Positions 47,930 to 59,098 of a stretch of 64,000 nt of DNA are shown here, piece by piece. Both the position numbers and the translations under genes were made by a program. The notes below the pieces were generated by a model that saw nothing but the letters and a program-made list of their open reading frames with translations, had not been told where the DNA came from and made no database searches. The first letter of the stretch is position 1. The number at the start of each line of letters is the position of its first letter. The DNA is from Warburgia ugandensis (Eukaryota > Streptophyta > Magnoliopsida > Canellales > Canellaceae): NCBI GenBank assembly GCA_035236585.1, contig CP141136.1, forward strand, positions 55,383,136 through 55,447,135, in the 5' to 3' direction.

Positions 47930-49044
47930 ATGGAGAACCACCAAATCCCCTCTCTTGGCTGGGCTTACTACTACCAGGGAAAGGTACTACTTGCTGCTGC
48001 TCTGAGTTTACTCTTCTAGGTCTTCTTTTCTAGTTCAACTTTTACATTCTGGTTTCGATTTCCAGTGACATTGAGGAGCTCAGCACTCGTCACTCTTCCA
48101 GAATCTTCAAAAATGCGATTGTTGGTTTCTGGCTTTTGATGGGTTGTAAGTGTAGTTGATTCAATTGCTTCAAGTCAAGTAGCTGAACCCCTTTTTACAG
48201 TTCTGGGTCTTTACAGATCCAAATTTTTGTTCGGGGTTTTGATTGTTTCTCAGTTACATTTAGGAGCTTTATCCTTTTGACTGTTTTGGGTTTTGGTTTC
48301 TGGTCCGATGGGTTCTCAATTTCGTTAAGATCAGCCCCTTTTATGCATTTGGGTCTTCAATAATCCAACTTATATTTCTGGGTTTTTTATGGGTTCTTGT
48401 CAATGTCGTTGATTCAGAACGTGGAGGAGCTGAAGCATTCTCTCCTGTGCACAACACTGGAGCTGGAAACAACACGAATCGCTGCCCAAGAAGAAATCCG
48501 TAGAATGGAAGAAGAAATGAAACAGATCAAAGATCTGTTGAACAGAGCAGTAAGTGACAGAGACGAAGCCAATGACAAATGCCAAAGACTTCTTCTCCTA
48601 CTTCAACAGCAGCAACATCAGCCGCAGCAACAACAACATCTTCACCACAATCCAGTGACAGCTCCAGAAGAAGAAATCAAAAGGGGAGATTCCATATCTT
48701 CTTCGGAATGCGAAGAAAGTATCGTGTCCGGATCCCCGGCACGATCTATTGGAATGATAGAGGTAGAAGCAACGGGAGCATTGCCTGAGAAGGGAAAGCT
48801 TCTTCAGGCGGTGATGAAAGCTGGCCCACTTCTGCAAACTTTGCTATTGGCCGGGCCCCTCCCTCAGTGGCGCCACCCACCTCCGCCGTTGGATTCCCTT
48901 GACATCCCACCTGTCGTCATCCCACTTGATAACAAAAACATGAGCACCATTGGCAACAAGGGTAGCAAGAAAAGGCCTTTGGAAGTGTGTCAGGGTTCTG
49001 AGGATTCTTCGTCCACAAAGTATCAGAAGATTGTTCTTCATTGA
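47930..49044 (+). CDS. DUF1635 family protein, two exons
   Basis: Exons 47930-47983 and 48418-49044 join through a GT-AG intron to a 226-aa protein. It begins MENHQIPSLGWAYYYQGK (exon 1), then NVEELKHSLLCTTLELE at 19-35, the N-terminal hallmark of plant DUF1635 proteins. A coiled coil covers roughly 19-80 (Glu/Lys/Arg-rich heptads), then a Gln/His-rich run at 81-95. The second hallmark is LPEKGKLLQAVMKAGPLLQ at 140-158 with TLLLAGPLPQWRHPPP after it. The tail holds KKRP, a possible nuclear signal. The role of the family is not established. The ATG at 48397 lies in the intron and is not the start: exon 1 supplies the conserved GWAYYYQGK. The frame is intact. Confidence 0.88.
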
Positions 49045-49532
49045 CTCAAGTCATTGCACGACTTTCAAGAAAGAAGGTCCTGCAAAGTTTCCCCACATTC
49101 TCTAATTAAAGTAATTTAAGAGAAATTGAGGAGGAATTTCTGAGGTTAGATTTGTACAGTGGAGTGATCAATTAGGTAGATAATTGGGAGGGTTTATGTT
49201 TCTAATTCCTGACTTAACTTTTTGGCCAATATATACAGAGGAAACTACTAGGGTTAGTGCAATTGAAAGATGCTACCATGTATCGGGATGGGTTGGTTTG
49301 GGTTTGGGTTTTGATTCTGATCCATTTTGCTGGTCTGGTTGGGTTTTGGTTTTGGGTTTTAGAGAGGTAATGAAAGGATAGTGTGAAGTAGGGATTGGCG
49401 ATGCATGATTGTCGATGATGATACAGGTTTGTTGGGTGGCCAACAACTCCAACCTCCTTGTCGGGGATTTGGTCCCAATGGCACTCCGCTACTCGCTGTT
49501 TATGATTTTTAATTTGCATTGCCATGTGATTA

Positions 49533-49534
<2 letters not shown>
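49045..49534 (+). other. 3' region of the DUF1635 gene
   Basis: Contains tctaattaaagtaatttaag soon after the stop, a plausible poly(A) region, and G/T-rich sequence. Nothing else is seen. Confidence 0.4.

Positions 49535-49586
<52 letters not shown>
49535..49586. repeat. (CT)n microsatellite
   Basis: About 26 CT repeats. Confidence 0.95.
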
Positions 49587-49589
<3 letters not shown>

Positions 49590-51225
49590 GCATACAACAA
49601 ATGAGAGGATTTAATGAAGTCAAGTCGGTGAGTTTCAATCCAATTCGCTGGATTCTGGTGCATGCTATATTATTTAGACTTGTAGATGTTGTATCTGAGT
49701 CTAACAGTAGAAGGATCCAATGCATAGTTAAAAAGTACAGTGAGCCAGAGTTGCGGTGATGCAAGGGACTAGATCTTTTGGCTGACGTGTTAGATAGGTC
49801 ATGCAACAAAAGTCTTCTCAGCTAGTGATCGTGAGGGCTACCCTTTTCGAGTCGTAACAGATAAAGCCTGAAAATTATTGGAGTAGAATACTAACCAGTG
49901 GCAGGGTTAAGATCATCGAATGGAGAAGATACTTGCGGTTTATCCCATCTAGGATGTGGCCAAAAGGATGAAAGGTTTTGGATCATCTGGCATCTGAATC
50001 CCGTATTTTGTTTTAGTGGGGAAACGATATAATTTCTCCTTTCCCTAAAGTAGATAATCTACAATGATAAGATCTAATCATGCGCATGCTACGAACTCGC
50101 CATTCAGGGGACCTGCAGACAACATGAACATGTATAATCGATGATGAATCGACTGAGAAAACCCTTTCCAATTTTTAACTAGGGATTGGATCAGCTATGC
50201 TGGGCGTGAGAAAATGTAGTTATTGGTCGGGATCTAGTGTTTCCCAATGGCGTAATGCTACGTATGGGAGCAAGATCACATGGTTAGTTGCCGTGTGTTC
50301 TCCCTTTTCTACAAGGGAGGCCCCACTTTCATTGATCGGACTCATTCATCTGATTTCTGCTAAAACCAGAAGTCGTGATGATTGGACAATTTTAGCACTA
50401 AAAAAACTGTGTTTTTGGGTCGTTGAATGTGGACGGTTGTTTCCTACAAAGTTTCTGGATAACCCTCTGTTTGCTGTGATGAAAAGTGCATCTTTTCAGA
50501 TGTTGAGTCATCCAACTGCGCATGGTTTTTGGACTAGCAGACTCCAAATTCAGAAAGATCAGATGAAAGTGTTGGATCCAGCAAAGATGCTGTCTTCGTG
50601 CAAAAGTGGGGCACCACATGGCAACTGACCAAGTGAACGCACTCAACTGTAGATGACTGTTCGATCAGTAAATCTTTGCGGATCTATGATATGGGCCTCA
50701 CGTGATGGTTCGGATGATCTAACCTTACGGGGTACAAAGTGAAGTTACTGACTATTCATTGCACAGTTTTCTGAGTGTAGGAGTGCATGCAATGCATCCA
50801 TTTAAAGGTCGGAAAATTAGAAACTTTAAAATTGACGGACGGGATTAAACCTTGGTGCCAAGGATGCTCCTTGGGAATTTCAGATCATTAAACAAGCAAG
50901 ACTTCACTTGTAAATATGTCATTTCATATTCTCTCGAAAGGAGACGTGACCATCCATCATATAATAACTCCTGATAGTATGAAAGTATATGACAATTTGA
51001 AAGGTATTCCCGGTCAAAACTAAAGATTAGATCACATCCTTGGACCAAAATCTTTTGTAGAGAGCAAATGGAGGAATCCAAGGTCATGTTTTGGTAGTTT
51101 AAGCTAAGCTTCATATTAGGAAGCCATAAGATCAGGTGGCGAAAACACTCATACTCTGTTATACTACCTATCTACACTTGACAAGAGAGGGCCCATCCCT
51201 TTCCTTATGTATGCCTCTCTGCTTT
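49587..51225. other. Intergenic, nothing firm
   Basis: Open frames such as 50197-50628 are not recognised. An A-run of about 12 lies just before the next SINE. Confidence 0.45.
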
Positions 51226-51237
51226 AAAAAAAAAAAA

Positions 51238-51398
51238 GGGGGCAGGTCTGTGCATGAAGCTCCCGCCTATGTGGGGTCTGGAAAAGGGGCGAGCTACAAT
51301 GGCCTAAAGTAGGTAGTCTTATCTTTCATTTTTTGCAAGAGGCTGATTCTACATCTTGAACCCGTGACCTCAAGGTCACATGATGACAACATTTATTT
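51238..51398 (-). mobile_element. Au-type SINE, copy 14
   Basis: Reverse SINE next to an A-run. Plus-sense landmarks: ggcaggtctgtgcatgaag, ctcccgcctatgtgggg, cttgaacccgtgacctcaag (B-box side). It ends before the A-box. Confidence 0.85.
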
Positions 51399-52049
51399 GT
51401 TCAAAGATAGTTTGAAGGAGCCCATAAAATTGGTACGAAACCCTCATGAATGTCGTAATTTGATGAATGATGATGTTATTTGTATGCAATTCCTGAAAAC
51501 GCAGGTTCCAAGAGGAACGATGATATTCTTGAGAAATTTACACTTCATGGACACAAGTACCTTGAATCTGCAGGGCGTTACAGGATAGCCTCGTGTCATA
51601 GGCTAAAATATGGAGGCCTGGTAAGCAGTTGAATCGAGTTGCTAGATTAGGTAGAGTAAGTGTCACGGCTTTATGCAACAAAGCGCAAGAGATGGACTGG
51701 CTGCAGTGAGTGGAAGTGGTAGAAGTAGGATTATGTGAGAGAGAAAGAGGATTAGGGAAAGAGGCAAGTCTAGGGTCTCTAGTTGGATAGCGAAACGAGA
51801 GATTCATTGGACAGTTTTCCCACGAAATCACATTTACAAAGTCTGGAGATGGGTCCTAGAAAGGCACGCATAGTGATGCGTGTATGCGGCCAGATTGGGG
51901 TGGGGGACTCATTAGATTGAGTTGTTACGATTAGGTAAAGCAGGATGGTGTGTGGCTTTTGACAGGGACAGAGGTAGGTCTAGCTACAATTTGATCATCC
52001 TGAGCTGCTTAATGGTAAGAGCATTTGAGTGAAGGTATAGAGCTACTTC
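51399..52049. other. Intergenic, nothing firm
   Basis: The minus frame 51538-51831 is not recognised. Confidence 0.4.
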
Positions 52050-52545
52050 TGTCTGATCGAAATAATTCACGCGTCTTCATTCACATTCTAGTGTTTATAT
52101 ACATGAATGTTTATATATCTATGTGGTAATGACAACATCTGAAGTTTGGAGCAGAGAAAATGAAATAGTGAAGATGGATAAGCCTCGGTAAGAAGATCGG
52201 CAATTTGATCAATGTTGGAGATATATGGAAGAGTAATTGTTCCCTTCTGATAATGCTGACATGTGAGATGACAATTAATTTCAATATGTTTTGTGCGTTC
52301 GTGAAAGACAGTATCATGAGCAATGTAAATTGTACTTTTGTTGTCACAATGGAGATTGGTGGGCTGAGTTTGTGAGAGTTTGTCGTTGAAGAGCTTGAAT
52401 CCGAGGAACTTCTATGACATGTAGCTCTACAAACTCGTTCAGGCGATGGGCCCTGATACCATGTCAGATCTGATCGAAATAATCCGCACATCTTCATTCA
52501 CATTGTAGTGTTTATATACATGAATATTTATGTATCTATGGGGAT
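52050..52545 (-). mobile_element. Miniature copia derivative with ~88-bp LTRs
   Basis: Direct repeats at 52050-52137 and 52462-52545 share ctgatcgaaataat and the block cttcattcacatt(c/g)tagtg followed by tttatatacatgaat. Next to the right repeat, gggccctgatacca (52448-52461) is the complement of TGGTATCAGGGCCC, an initiator-tRNA-Met primer site, so the element runs on the minus strand. The short interior encodes, in reverse, CDNKSTIYIAHD and HERTKHIEINCHL, the end of copia RNase H, with later frame damage. Gag, protease, integrase and RT are absent. The outer edge of the right repeat is blurred. Confidence 0.75.
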
Positions 52546-53315
52546 CTTATTCCTGTAATTTCTCAACGCAATCTTTCTATTTTGCACAAAAAATCTAATT
52601 CCTGATTTCCTCTAATAACTGATTGGGTGACAAGTGCCTGACCGTAGGATGTTCCACGCCTGTGGGTTTCGCATCCCTGGTTGTTCGATGTTACTGTTAG
52701 TTATGTCCTGGGCGTAGTCTTACACATCCTATTCTTGAAAGGGTGGTGTGGGGTTCAAGTCTTAGCTACGACGCCTTGGTAAATTTTCTACTCCTATTGA
52801 ACTCATTGCTCTTGTCACAGCAAAATAAATAAATAAACAAAATTTGAGAATTCAAACATGAAAGTCCCCAAAAGCCTATTCCACTGGATGATCGTAGCAA
52901 CCACTGCTTTCAGTTTAAAATACAGACGGTGAAACTTTTTACCGTCCATATTGCAACTGAAGGAAACCGTTAGTGTGATCATCCAATGGGTGAGAACCTT
53001 GGAACACAGCACATCAAAGTCAAAGTCAAGGGCAAACTTATGAACGATTTGAATCTTCAGAAATCTAAGCTCACTTGGAGTTGCAACCGTCTGTAGAGTT
53101 CAGGGGGAGCCCATGAGATTCTAGAACAAAAATAGTTAACTCCCCAGCAAATATCATTCCAAACTACTATACTGATAGCTCTACCCCAGAGCAAGCCTAC
53201 TCAATCTTTCAGCGAATGCTTTTGCAATGGGCAACTGCCTCGTGGACGACGCACAATTTTGTTGCCACTTGTGCTGAGAAATAAATGTATTCATCGCAGG
53301 CAACGAAATAATCTG
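52546..53315. other. Intergenic, nothing firm
   Basis: A B-box-like ggggttcaagtct at about 52750 may belong to an old SINE. Nothing else is supported. Confidence 0.4.
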
Positions 53316-53347
53316 TAAAGAGCATTACAATAAAAAAGGCAGCTCTG

Positions 53348-53850
53348 TGTCACGTACTTGCATTGCAAAGTTCGTGACCATGGCCTACAGGTTCTAAGAA
53401 AGGCTTACTTAGAACATAGACATGGCCTTAAGGACTTAGGCCCGTCAGTGAAGATCTATGGAACGGGGCCCGATTTCTAGAGAGTTCCTTGTATATATCT
53501 TGAGTTTTCTATTAGTAGAATAATTTAGAAAGGGTAGGAGGGTTCTAGAATATGATCTAGACCATTTATGTATTGACACATGTAATGATCTCAACCATCC
53601 ATCGAGGAGGTAGATAGAGGAGAGAAGGTATATATAGGGGTTAGCTCTTCATTTGTAATCATCTTAGTTTTGTGAAACTTAATATAGTTAGAGTGTTTCC
53701 TTTCTGAGTTCCTCTCATTGCATTAGTGGGTGAGTGAGTGTAGCCCTATCAAGTGAGAGTTGGAAGTTGAAGGCTGACGTGTGTCAAGCAAGGGATTTGT
53801 GCACAAGTGCCGCACGGGTTTAGCAAAGGTAAAAGTGCGAACCCATGATA
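53348..53850 (+). repeat. 5' LTR (503 bp) of the gag-protease element
   Basis: Carries a TATA-like tatatatagg near 53630 and matches 55916-56433 along its full length. The terminal CA is mutated to TA. Confidence 0.92.
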
Positions 53851-53852
53851 GT

Positions 53853-53865
53853 TGGTATCAGAGCA
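53853..53865 (+). other. Primer-binding site, initiator tRNA-Met
   Basis: TGGTATCAGAGCA, two bases after the 5' LTR, complementary to the 3' end of the initiator tRNA-Met. Confidence 0.85.
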
Positions 53866-53917
53866 AGTTGACGTAGGAGTTACTTAGCGAGTACTGGGGA
53901 AAGCTTGTAGCAACATC

Positions 53918-55211
53918 ATGGCAAGCGAGGTTGGAGTGACCAACATGCCTGTGGAAGCCCAGCACAAGTCAAGGAGGGAGAAGTCTAGATATCCATCAAA
54001 GGAGTTGGCTTTAGATACTCGCCTCACTATGTTGGAGGAAAGATTCGGTAAGTTCAAGCAGACTCTTTCTGATTGCTTGAACAAGTCTAGTGTCTATGTG
54101 GATGCTTTACATAGTCTCCAAGATGACATGCGAAGCACCTTCGAAGTGGTCAAGGTTATGGATTCCAAGACCACAGAAAAGGTGGAGAGCATGTCAGATT
54201 GACTTGAGATCATGGAGGGAGAAATATTCGGCTTACATGATGAAGTGGGTGAGCTAGATGATATCAAGATTCGATTGGCCCTATTGGAGAAGGCGGTGGC
54301 TAGTAGTGGAGGGCTTGGACTAAAGGAGTTTACTCCTAAGGTCAAGATCCCTGAACCTACAAGCTACAAGAGAACCCATGATGCTAAAGACTTGGAAAAT
54401 TTTCTGTGGCAAATAGAGCAATACTTTAAAGCTACCAAGATTTCAGAGGGAGCCATGAAGGTGGACGTGGCAACGATGTACCCTTACTATGATGCGATGC
54501 TATGGTGGAGGCAGATATGGTGACATAACCAATGGTCGTTGCTCCATAGCCATGTGGGAAAACTTTAAGAGAAAGATCAAAGCTCAAATCTTCCCAGAGA
54601 ATGTGGAATACTTAGCTCGGAAGAGTCTAAAGCGTCTAAGGCATATGGGATCCATCCATGAGTATGTCAACTAATTCATTGCATTGCTCCTAAACATCTA
54701 GGATATGAATGAGAAGGACAAGTTGTTCTTTTTCATGGATGAGTTGCAACCTTGGGCGGAACAAGAGTTGCAAAGGAGGGGAGTGCAAGATTTGGCCACT
54801 GCATTATCAACTGCAAAGAAACTGGTGGAGTTTGACAAAAGGGCTAAAGGCACTAGAGAGGAGAAAAAGGGCAAGGCTAATGGAAGCAATAGTGAGGAGG
54901 ACAAACCTAAAGGTCGTAAGGAAGAAGGCAAGGTAGGCCAGCATAACCCAAAGGGCAGAGGTAAGTTCATTCCTCGACACATTAGTTGCTTCATATGTGA
55001 TGGAGATCATCGAGCAGTGGATTGCCCAAAGAGGAAGACCCTTAATGCCTTGGTGGTTGAAAGGGAGAATCACAAGGTAGTAGATGAGGATGAAGGAGAG
55101 GAGCCTAAGATGGGGACACTTAAACTCCTCAAATTTTATGATAGAGCAGGAATCAGAAACCAAGCCTGTCCATGCAGGAAAAAGGTTGATGCATGTAGAT
55201 GTGTGCCTTAA
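53918..55211 (+). pseudogene. Ty3/gypsy gag remnant
   Basis: Starts MASEVGVTNMPVE at 53918 and passes a coiled-coil-like LTMLEERFGKFK. Stops lie at 54200-54202 and 54672-54674, and a frame shift lies near 54500-54520. Gag core motifs are DAKDLENFLWQIEQYFKA (near 54380) and LWWR (near 54500); ELQPWAEQELQRRGVQDL follows in the shifted frame near 54742. A zinc knuckle CFICDGDHRAVDCPKRK lies at about 54988-55038, with the C-x2-C-x3-H-x4-C spacing usual in this gag group. Gag would bind and pack the element RNA; here it cannot be made whole. Confidence 0.85.
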
Positions 55212-55228
55212 TGGCAAAGGCACATGAG

Positions 55229-55662
55229 CTATGGTGGATACAGGAGCTACTCACAACTTCATCTCAGAAGGGAAGGCTAAGAGATTAGACCTCAAGATGA
55301 AGAAGGAAGAGAGCAAGATCAAGGCAGTAAACTCTGAAGCGAAGTCTGTACTAGGAGTTACCAGAGATGTACCTATTAAGGTAGGGGAGTGGCAAGGCAC
55401 CATCACTTTGACGATAGTACCTTTGGATGATTATGAGGTAATCTTGGGAATGGATTTCCTCACCAATGGTAGAGCAGTCCCTATGCCACACCTTGGAATG
55501 TTAGGCTTCTTTGATGAGAAGACCTCTTGTGCAATCCTAGTGTTGAAGGATGGAAAGGGGCAAGGGAAGATGCTATCCGCCTTGCAACTAGTAGATGGAT
55601 CCACAACGAGTGTGGAGTTGGCACAGCTAGAATCATATTGTCTAGGTGCATTGGAGTGCTAA
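55229..55662 (+). pseudogene. Ty3/gypsy aspartic protease remnant
   Basis: The open frame from 55231 shows the catalytic MVDTGATHNFISE near its start, then VLGMDFL at about 55440, as in retroviral-type aspartic proteases. A stop lies just upstream at 55228-55230, and a frame shift separates it from gag. After about 55560 the frame loses similarity and ends; no RT follows. Confidence 0.85.
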
Positions 55663-55915
55663 GGTCTAAAGGGTTTGAGGGGAAACCAGTGGTTGACAAG
55701 GGTGTGCCACAACAAGGAAACTCCAAGAAGAACAAGACCAAGCAAAGACATGTAAGGGCCACAGGAACTGGTAGCTGCTACACCAACATTTAGGAGACAT
55801 AACATTGGAGGATAGCAAATCAGGAGCACAAGAGTGGCTGGATGCCAATAACAAGGATTGAGACTCCAGATAAGATGTGTCAACAAGGGCGTCGACATTA
55901 TCAGGTGAGGGAGAA

Positions 55916-56433
55916 TGTCACGGACTTGCATTGCAAAGTCCATGACCAAGGCTTATAGCCTCTAAGGAAAGCTTACTTAGAACGTGGACATTGCCTTAAG
56001 GACTTAGGCCCGTCAGTGAAGATCTATGGAATGAGGCCCGATTCTAAAAGGCCCAGTTTCTAGAGAGTTCCCTGTAAATTTCTTGAATTTTCTGTTAGTA
56101 GAATAATCTAGAAAAGGTAGGAGGGTTCTAGAATATGATCTAGATCATTTATGTATTAACACATGTAATGATCCCAACCATCCATTAAGTAGGTGGATGC
56201 ACGACAGCAAGTATATATAGGAGTTAGCTCCTCATTTATAATCATCCCAGTTTTGTGAAACTTAATATAGTTGGAGTGTTTCCTTTCTAAGTTCCTCTCA
56301 TTACATTAGTGGGTGAGTGAGTGTAACCCTAGCAAGTGAGAGTTGGGAGTTGAAGGCTGACGTGTATCAAGCAAGGGAGTTGTGCACAAGTACCTCATAG
56401 GTTTAGCGAAGGTGAAAGTGCAAACCCATGACA
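55916..56433 (+). repeat. 3' LTR (518 bp) of the gag-protease element
   Basis: Direct repeat of the 5' LTR with small indels, including an extra attctaaaaggccca-like piece near 56041. Ends with an intact CA. Confidence 0.92.
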
Positions 56434-56618
56434 TCTAGTACACAAAGCTCTCCCATATGCGGGGTTCAGAGAAAGAGTAGACCACAAGGGTTTATTGTAC
56501 ACAGTTTTACCTTGCATTTTTACAAGAAGCTACTTACTTGCCTTGAACTCGTGACCTCAAGGTCACACGACGACAACTATACTATTGTGCCAAGTCCCTT
56601 TTAAAGAGCATCACAATA

Positions 56619-58585
56619 CTGCTAATATATCCAAAAAGATCCGGGTCAGCAAATTGGTGATGCAAATCAAGTATCCAAGAAATCAATCAGCTGTTATCAC
56701 GATATATGAGAAGCAACTATGTTTATGGATCATTTGTCACTGTATAAGGTGAAAGATCATCCAAAAAGAAATGATATCTACACACGATAATTACACTTTC
56801 TTTTCCTGTAACATATGAATCAGTCACTGAACTACTACCCTTGCCATAAAAACAAAGAATAACTACAAGTATAGGCTAGGAATTGACTGATCAGGATATG
56901 TTTCGGCATCATAAAAAGGAGAGGTAAGTGCCACGGGTTGAATATTAATCATTACAGGAACGCAAAGCACTTAGAATACACCTCGCACAGCAATCTGCTA
57001 ACTATGTTCCAAGAATTCATAAAGCATGTAGAAGCAAGGTCTAGAACATCATCATGCTGACATGATGCAAATAATTCAAATTGCACTAAAGACACACTAG
57101 CATCAGATCTTCTTTTTTAGTTTTTGGAAATTGTGTGGAAGGCCAAAAACCATAAACCCGGTCCTCTTGTTGCATGGCACCTTCAATCTACAAAACGACA
57201 AATAATAGGGGTACCGTTATCAATTTCGAATCCCACTCAAATTAGTAAAATTTTGGATTTTTCCACCTTGATCTCAGTTTCACATAAAATTAACATTGTT
57301 GGAATCGTATGAATGTGTACATTCCATTTTAGTAATTTCAAGTCCAAATTTTGAGTTTTCAAGGAAGTCACCTCTATGGAATTCAACTTTCACGAAATTA
57401 GATTCCTGATTTTCTTTCAGTTAAAATATAACATAATTACATAGAAAATAACTAAAAGTTGAGGGTTGTTACACTATCACACTTGTACCCGTATAATAAT
57501 TATTCTACATTTTTGGGGCATGACATTTAAGTTTCTCTCTATTGCCTTCCATACTGATGCTTTTAAATTGCATATTCCATGTTTGGAATTATTTGTGAAC
57601 TTTACCAAGTTTACAAACCATAAGGCCATTAATATATCACATATATTAGCCTTTTAGTATCCCTACATCAATGTCAAAGTGTTCAAATAGTATGAATTTA
57701 ATGCTTTAATTATATGAGGCATTCATAATACTATTACCTTTTCAATTTAACACCTCAATAGTATTCATGGCATTTATAATATCTCCTATTCTTTAAATAT
57801 CTAAATAATATGCACATTTCTTTCTTGTGTAGAATATCATCAACTTATGCACATATCATTACAAAATTGCTATTATAGGTATGCATGATGAATTTTATAA
57901 AAAGATCATAATCATTTTTATTATGCAACTTATCAATGATATATAACAATCTACAAGCACAAAACATACCCATTGTGCTCTAAAACTTTGAATAATTGAA
58001 ATGTAATGATCCTTTTGAAAATATATTTCATTATTATGGGGTCTTAATATAAATATAAATGGCCCCACAAAAAACTTTATGGTTCAAAAATGCACTCAAT
58101 AGATCTATCATATCTATATATCTTTAAATATAGGACTTTATAAGATCTAATTTCAAGAAACGCTTTAAAATTTTACATTAATCAAATATCTGCGAAAAGA
58201 TTATTTAGTCAAATCAATAAAATGATGGGTCTCACAATAATTTATTGGGAGCAAAACCTCTCAATAGAGTAATAACATCATATGGGTCACTTATCAAAGT
58301 TTTGGGAAAAACTATATTTCAAAACATCCTCAAATATATATTTTATTTGTTATGGGCTCTTATGGTTAAATCAATAAAAATTAAAATTATTGGGCCCCAT
58401 GACTTATTCAAACTTGATAAGCCTAACAAAAGATCCTATAAATATTATAGGATAGTTTTTTAATCTTTCACAAGATTGAAAATCGAATGCAAAATCAAAC
58501 TTTTATAGGAATGAGAATCGTATAAAAAAAATATACTGAAAGAATCCTATTTTAATCATGACTCTCAGTAGTTTTATTGTAGCCA
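56619..58585. other. Intergenic, very AT-rich, nothing firm
   Basis: Three loose repeats of a gggtct/ggccccac-like block occur near 58040, 58230 and 58350-58400. No gene is supported. Confidence 0.4.
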
Positions 58586-59098
58586 TGTGTTAACTCCTTA
58601 GCTTGTGACATAGTGAAGGAAGCATGAGGTGGCACCTTGCACCAATGTGGACCTTAAAGATCTTAGCTAGACTTGGGCTTATTGTCAAGGTGATGTGTGG
58701 CACAAAAAATTTGCAGCATGTGGCACAAATCCGTTGTGGCTTGTAACTCCAAGATGGTTATGGACAGTTTTAACACATGACATGAAGAGGAGATGGCTCC
58801 AAGATGGTTATCGACAATTTTAACATATGACACAAATGGGAGATAGCTCCATCTATTTATAGATGAGTTATCAAGTTGTGATTGATAACAAGAACTAAGG
58901 TGGTTGAGTTCTAAACCACCAGGCCAAAATACTTGATGTTCTAAAGGGAATAAAATGTTGTGCTAGTTTACCTATAAATTTGTGTCATTGATTATGTTTC
59001 ACAGTGTGTGTATACATAAATCATTATTGTGACTTAGTGAGTTACTTAGTGCAGCACAGTAGGCAAAATTCTTAGAGCAGAAAATTGTCCTCGTGACA
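58586..59098 (+). repeat. 5' LTR of a second Ty3/gypsy element
   Basis: The right edge is firm: ...tcgtgaca followed by aattggtattagaac, a damaged initiator-tRNA-Met primer site that parallels the one at 53853. A TATA-like ctatttatag lies at 58853. The left edge near 58586 (tgtgttaac) is a guess; the partner LTR would be beyond the window. Confidence 0.6.
58751..58850. repeat. 50-bp exact-period duplication in the LTR
   Basis: Units 58751-58800 and 58801-58850 both begin aagatggttat and end agat(g/a)gctcc, directly upstream of the TATA-like box. Confidence 0.92.

Larger units (their letters stand above)
53348..56433 (+). mobile_element. Ty3/gypsy element with gag and protease only
   Basis: LTRs 53348-53850 and 55916-56433 start TGTCACG and end CATGA(T/C)A. 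Primer site TGGTATCAGAGCA (initiator tRNA-Met) at 53853-53865; polypurine tract aggtgagggagaa just before 55916. The 2.1-kb interior codes for gag and protease remnants only. Reverse transcriptase, RNase H and integrase are absent, not merely mutated. The flanks ctctg and tctag look like a damaged 5-bp duplication. It is nested in SINE copy 15. Confidence 0.92.
53316..56618 (-). mobile_element. Au-type SINE, copy 15, split by an LTR element, with 17-bp TSD
   Basis: Flanks taaagagcattacaata (53316-53332) and taaagagcatcacaata (56602-56618) differ at one base. The SINE 3' end (aaaaaaggcagctctg on plus, to 53347) stops at the LTR element and resumes at 56434 (tctagtacacaaagctctcc) up to the A-box (cttggcacaatag on minus). 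The two halves join into one continuous SINE once the LTR element is left out. Confidence 0.92.

Noticed and set aside
49214..49759. Long ORFs on both strands across the CT repeat
   Set aside because: Length comes from the stop-free dinucleotide repeat read as RERERE or LSLSLS.
55231..55662. Aspartic protease ORF as a host gene
   Set aside because: It lies between gypsy gag and a 3' LTR, in element order, and lacks any host-type start or exon.
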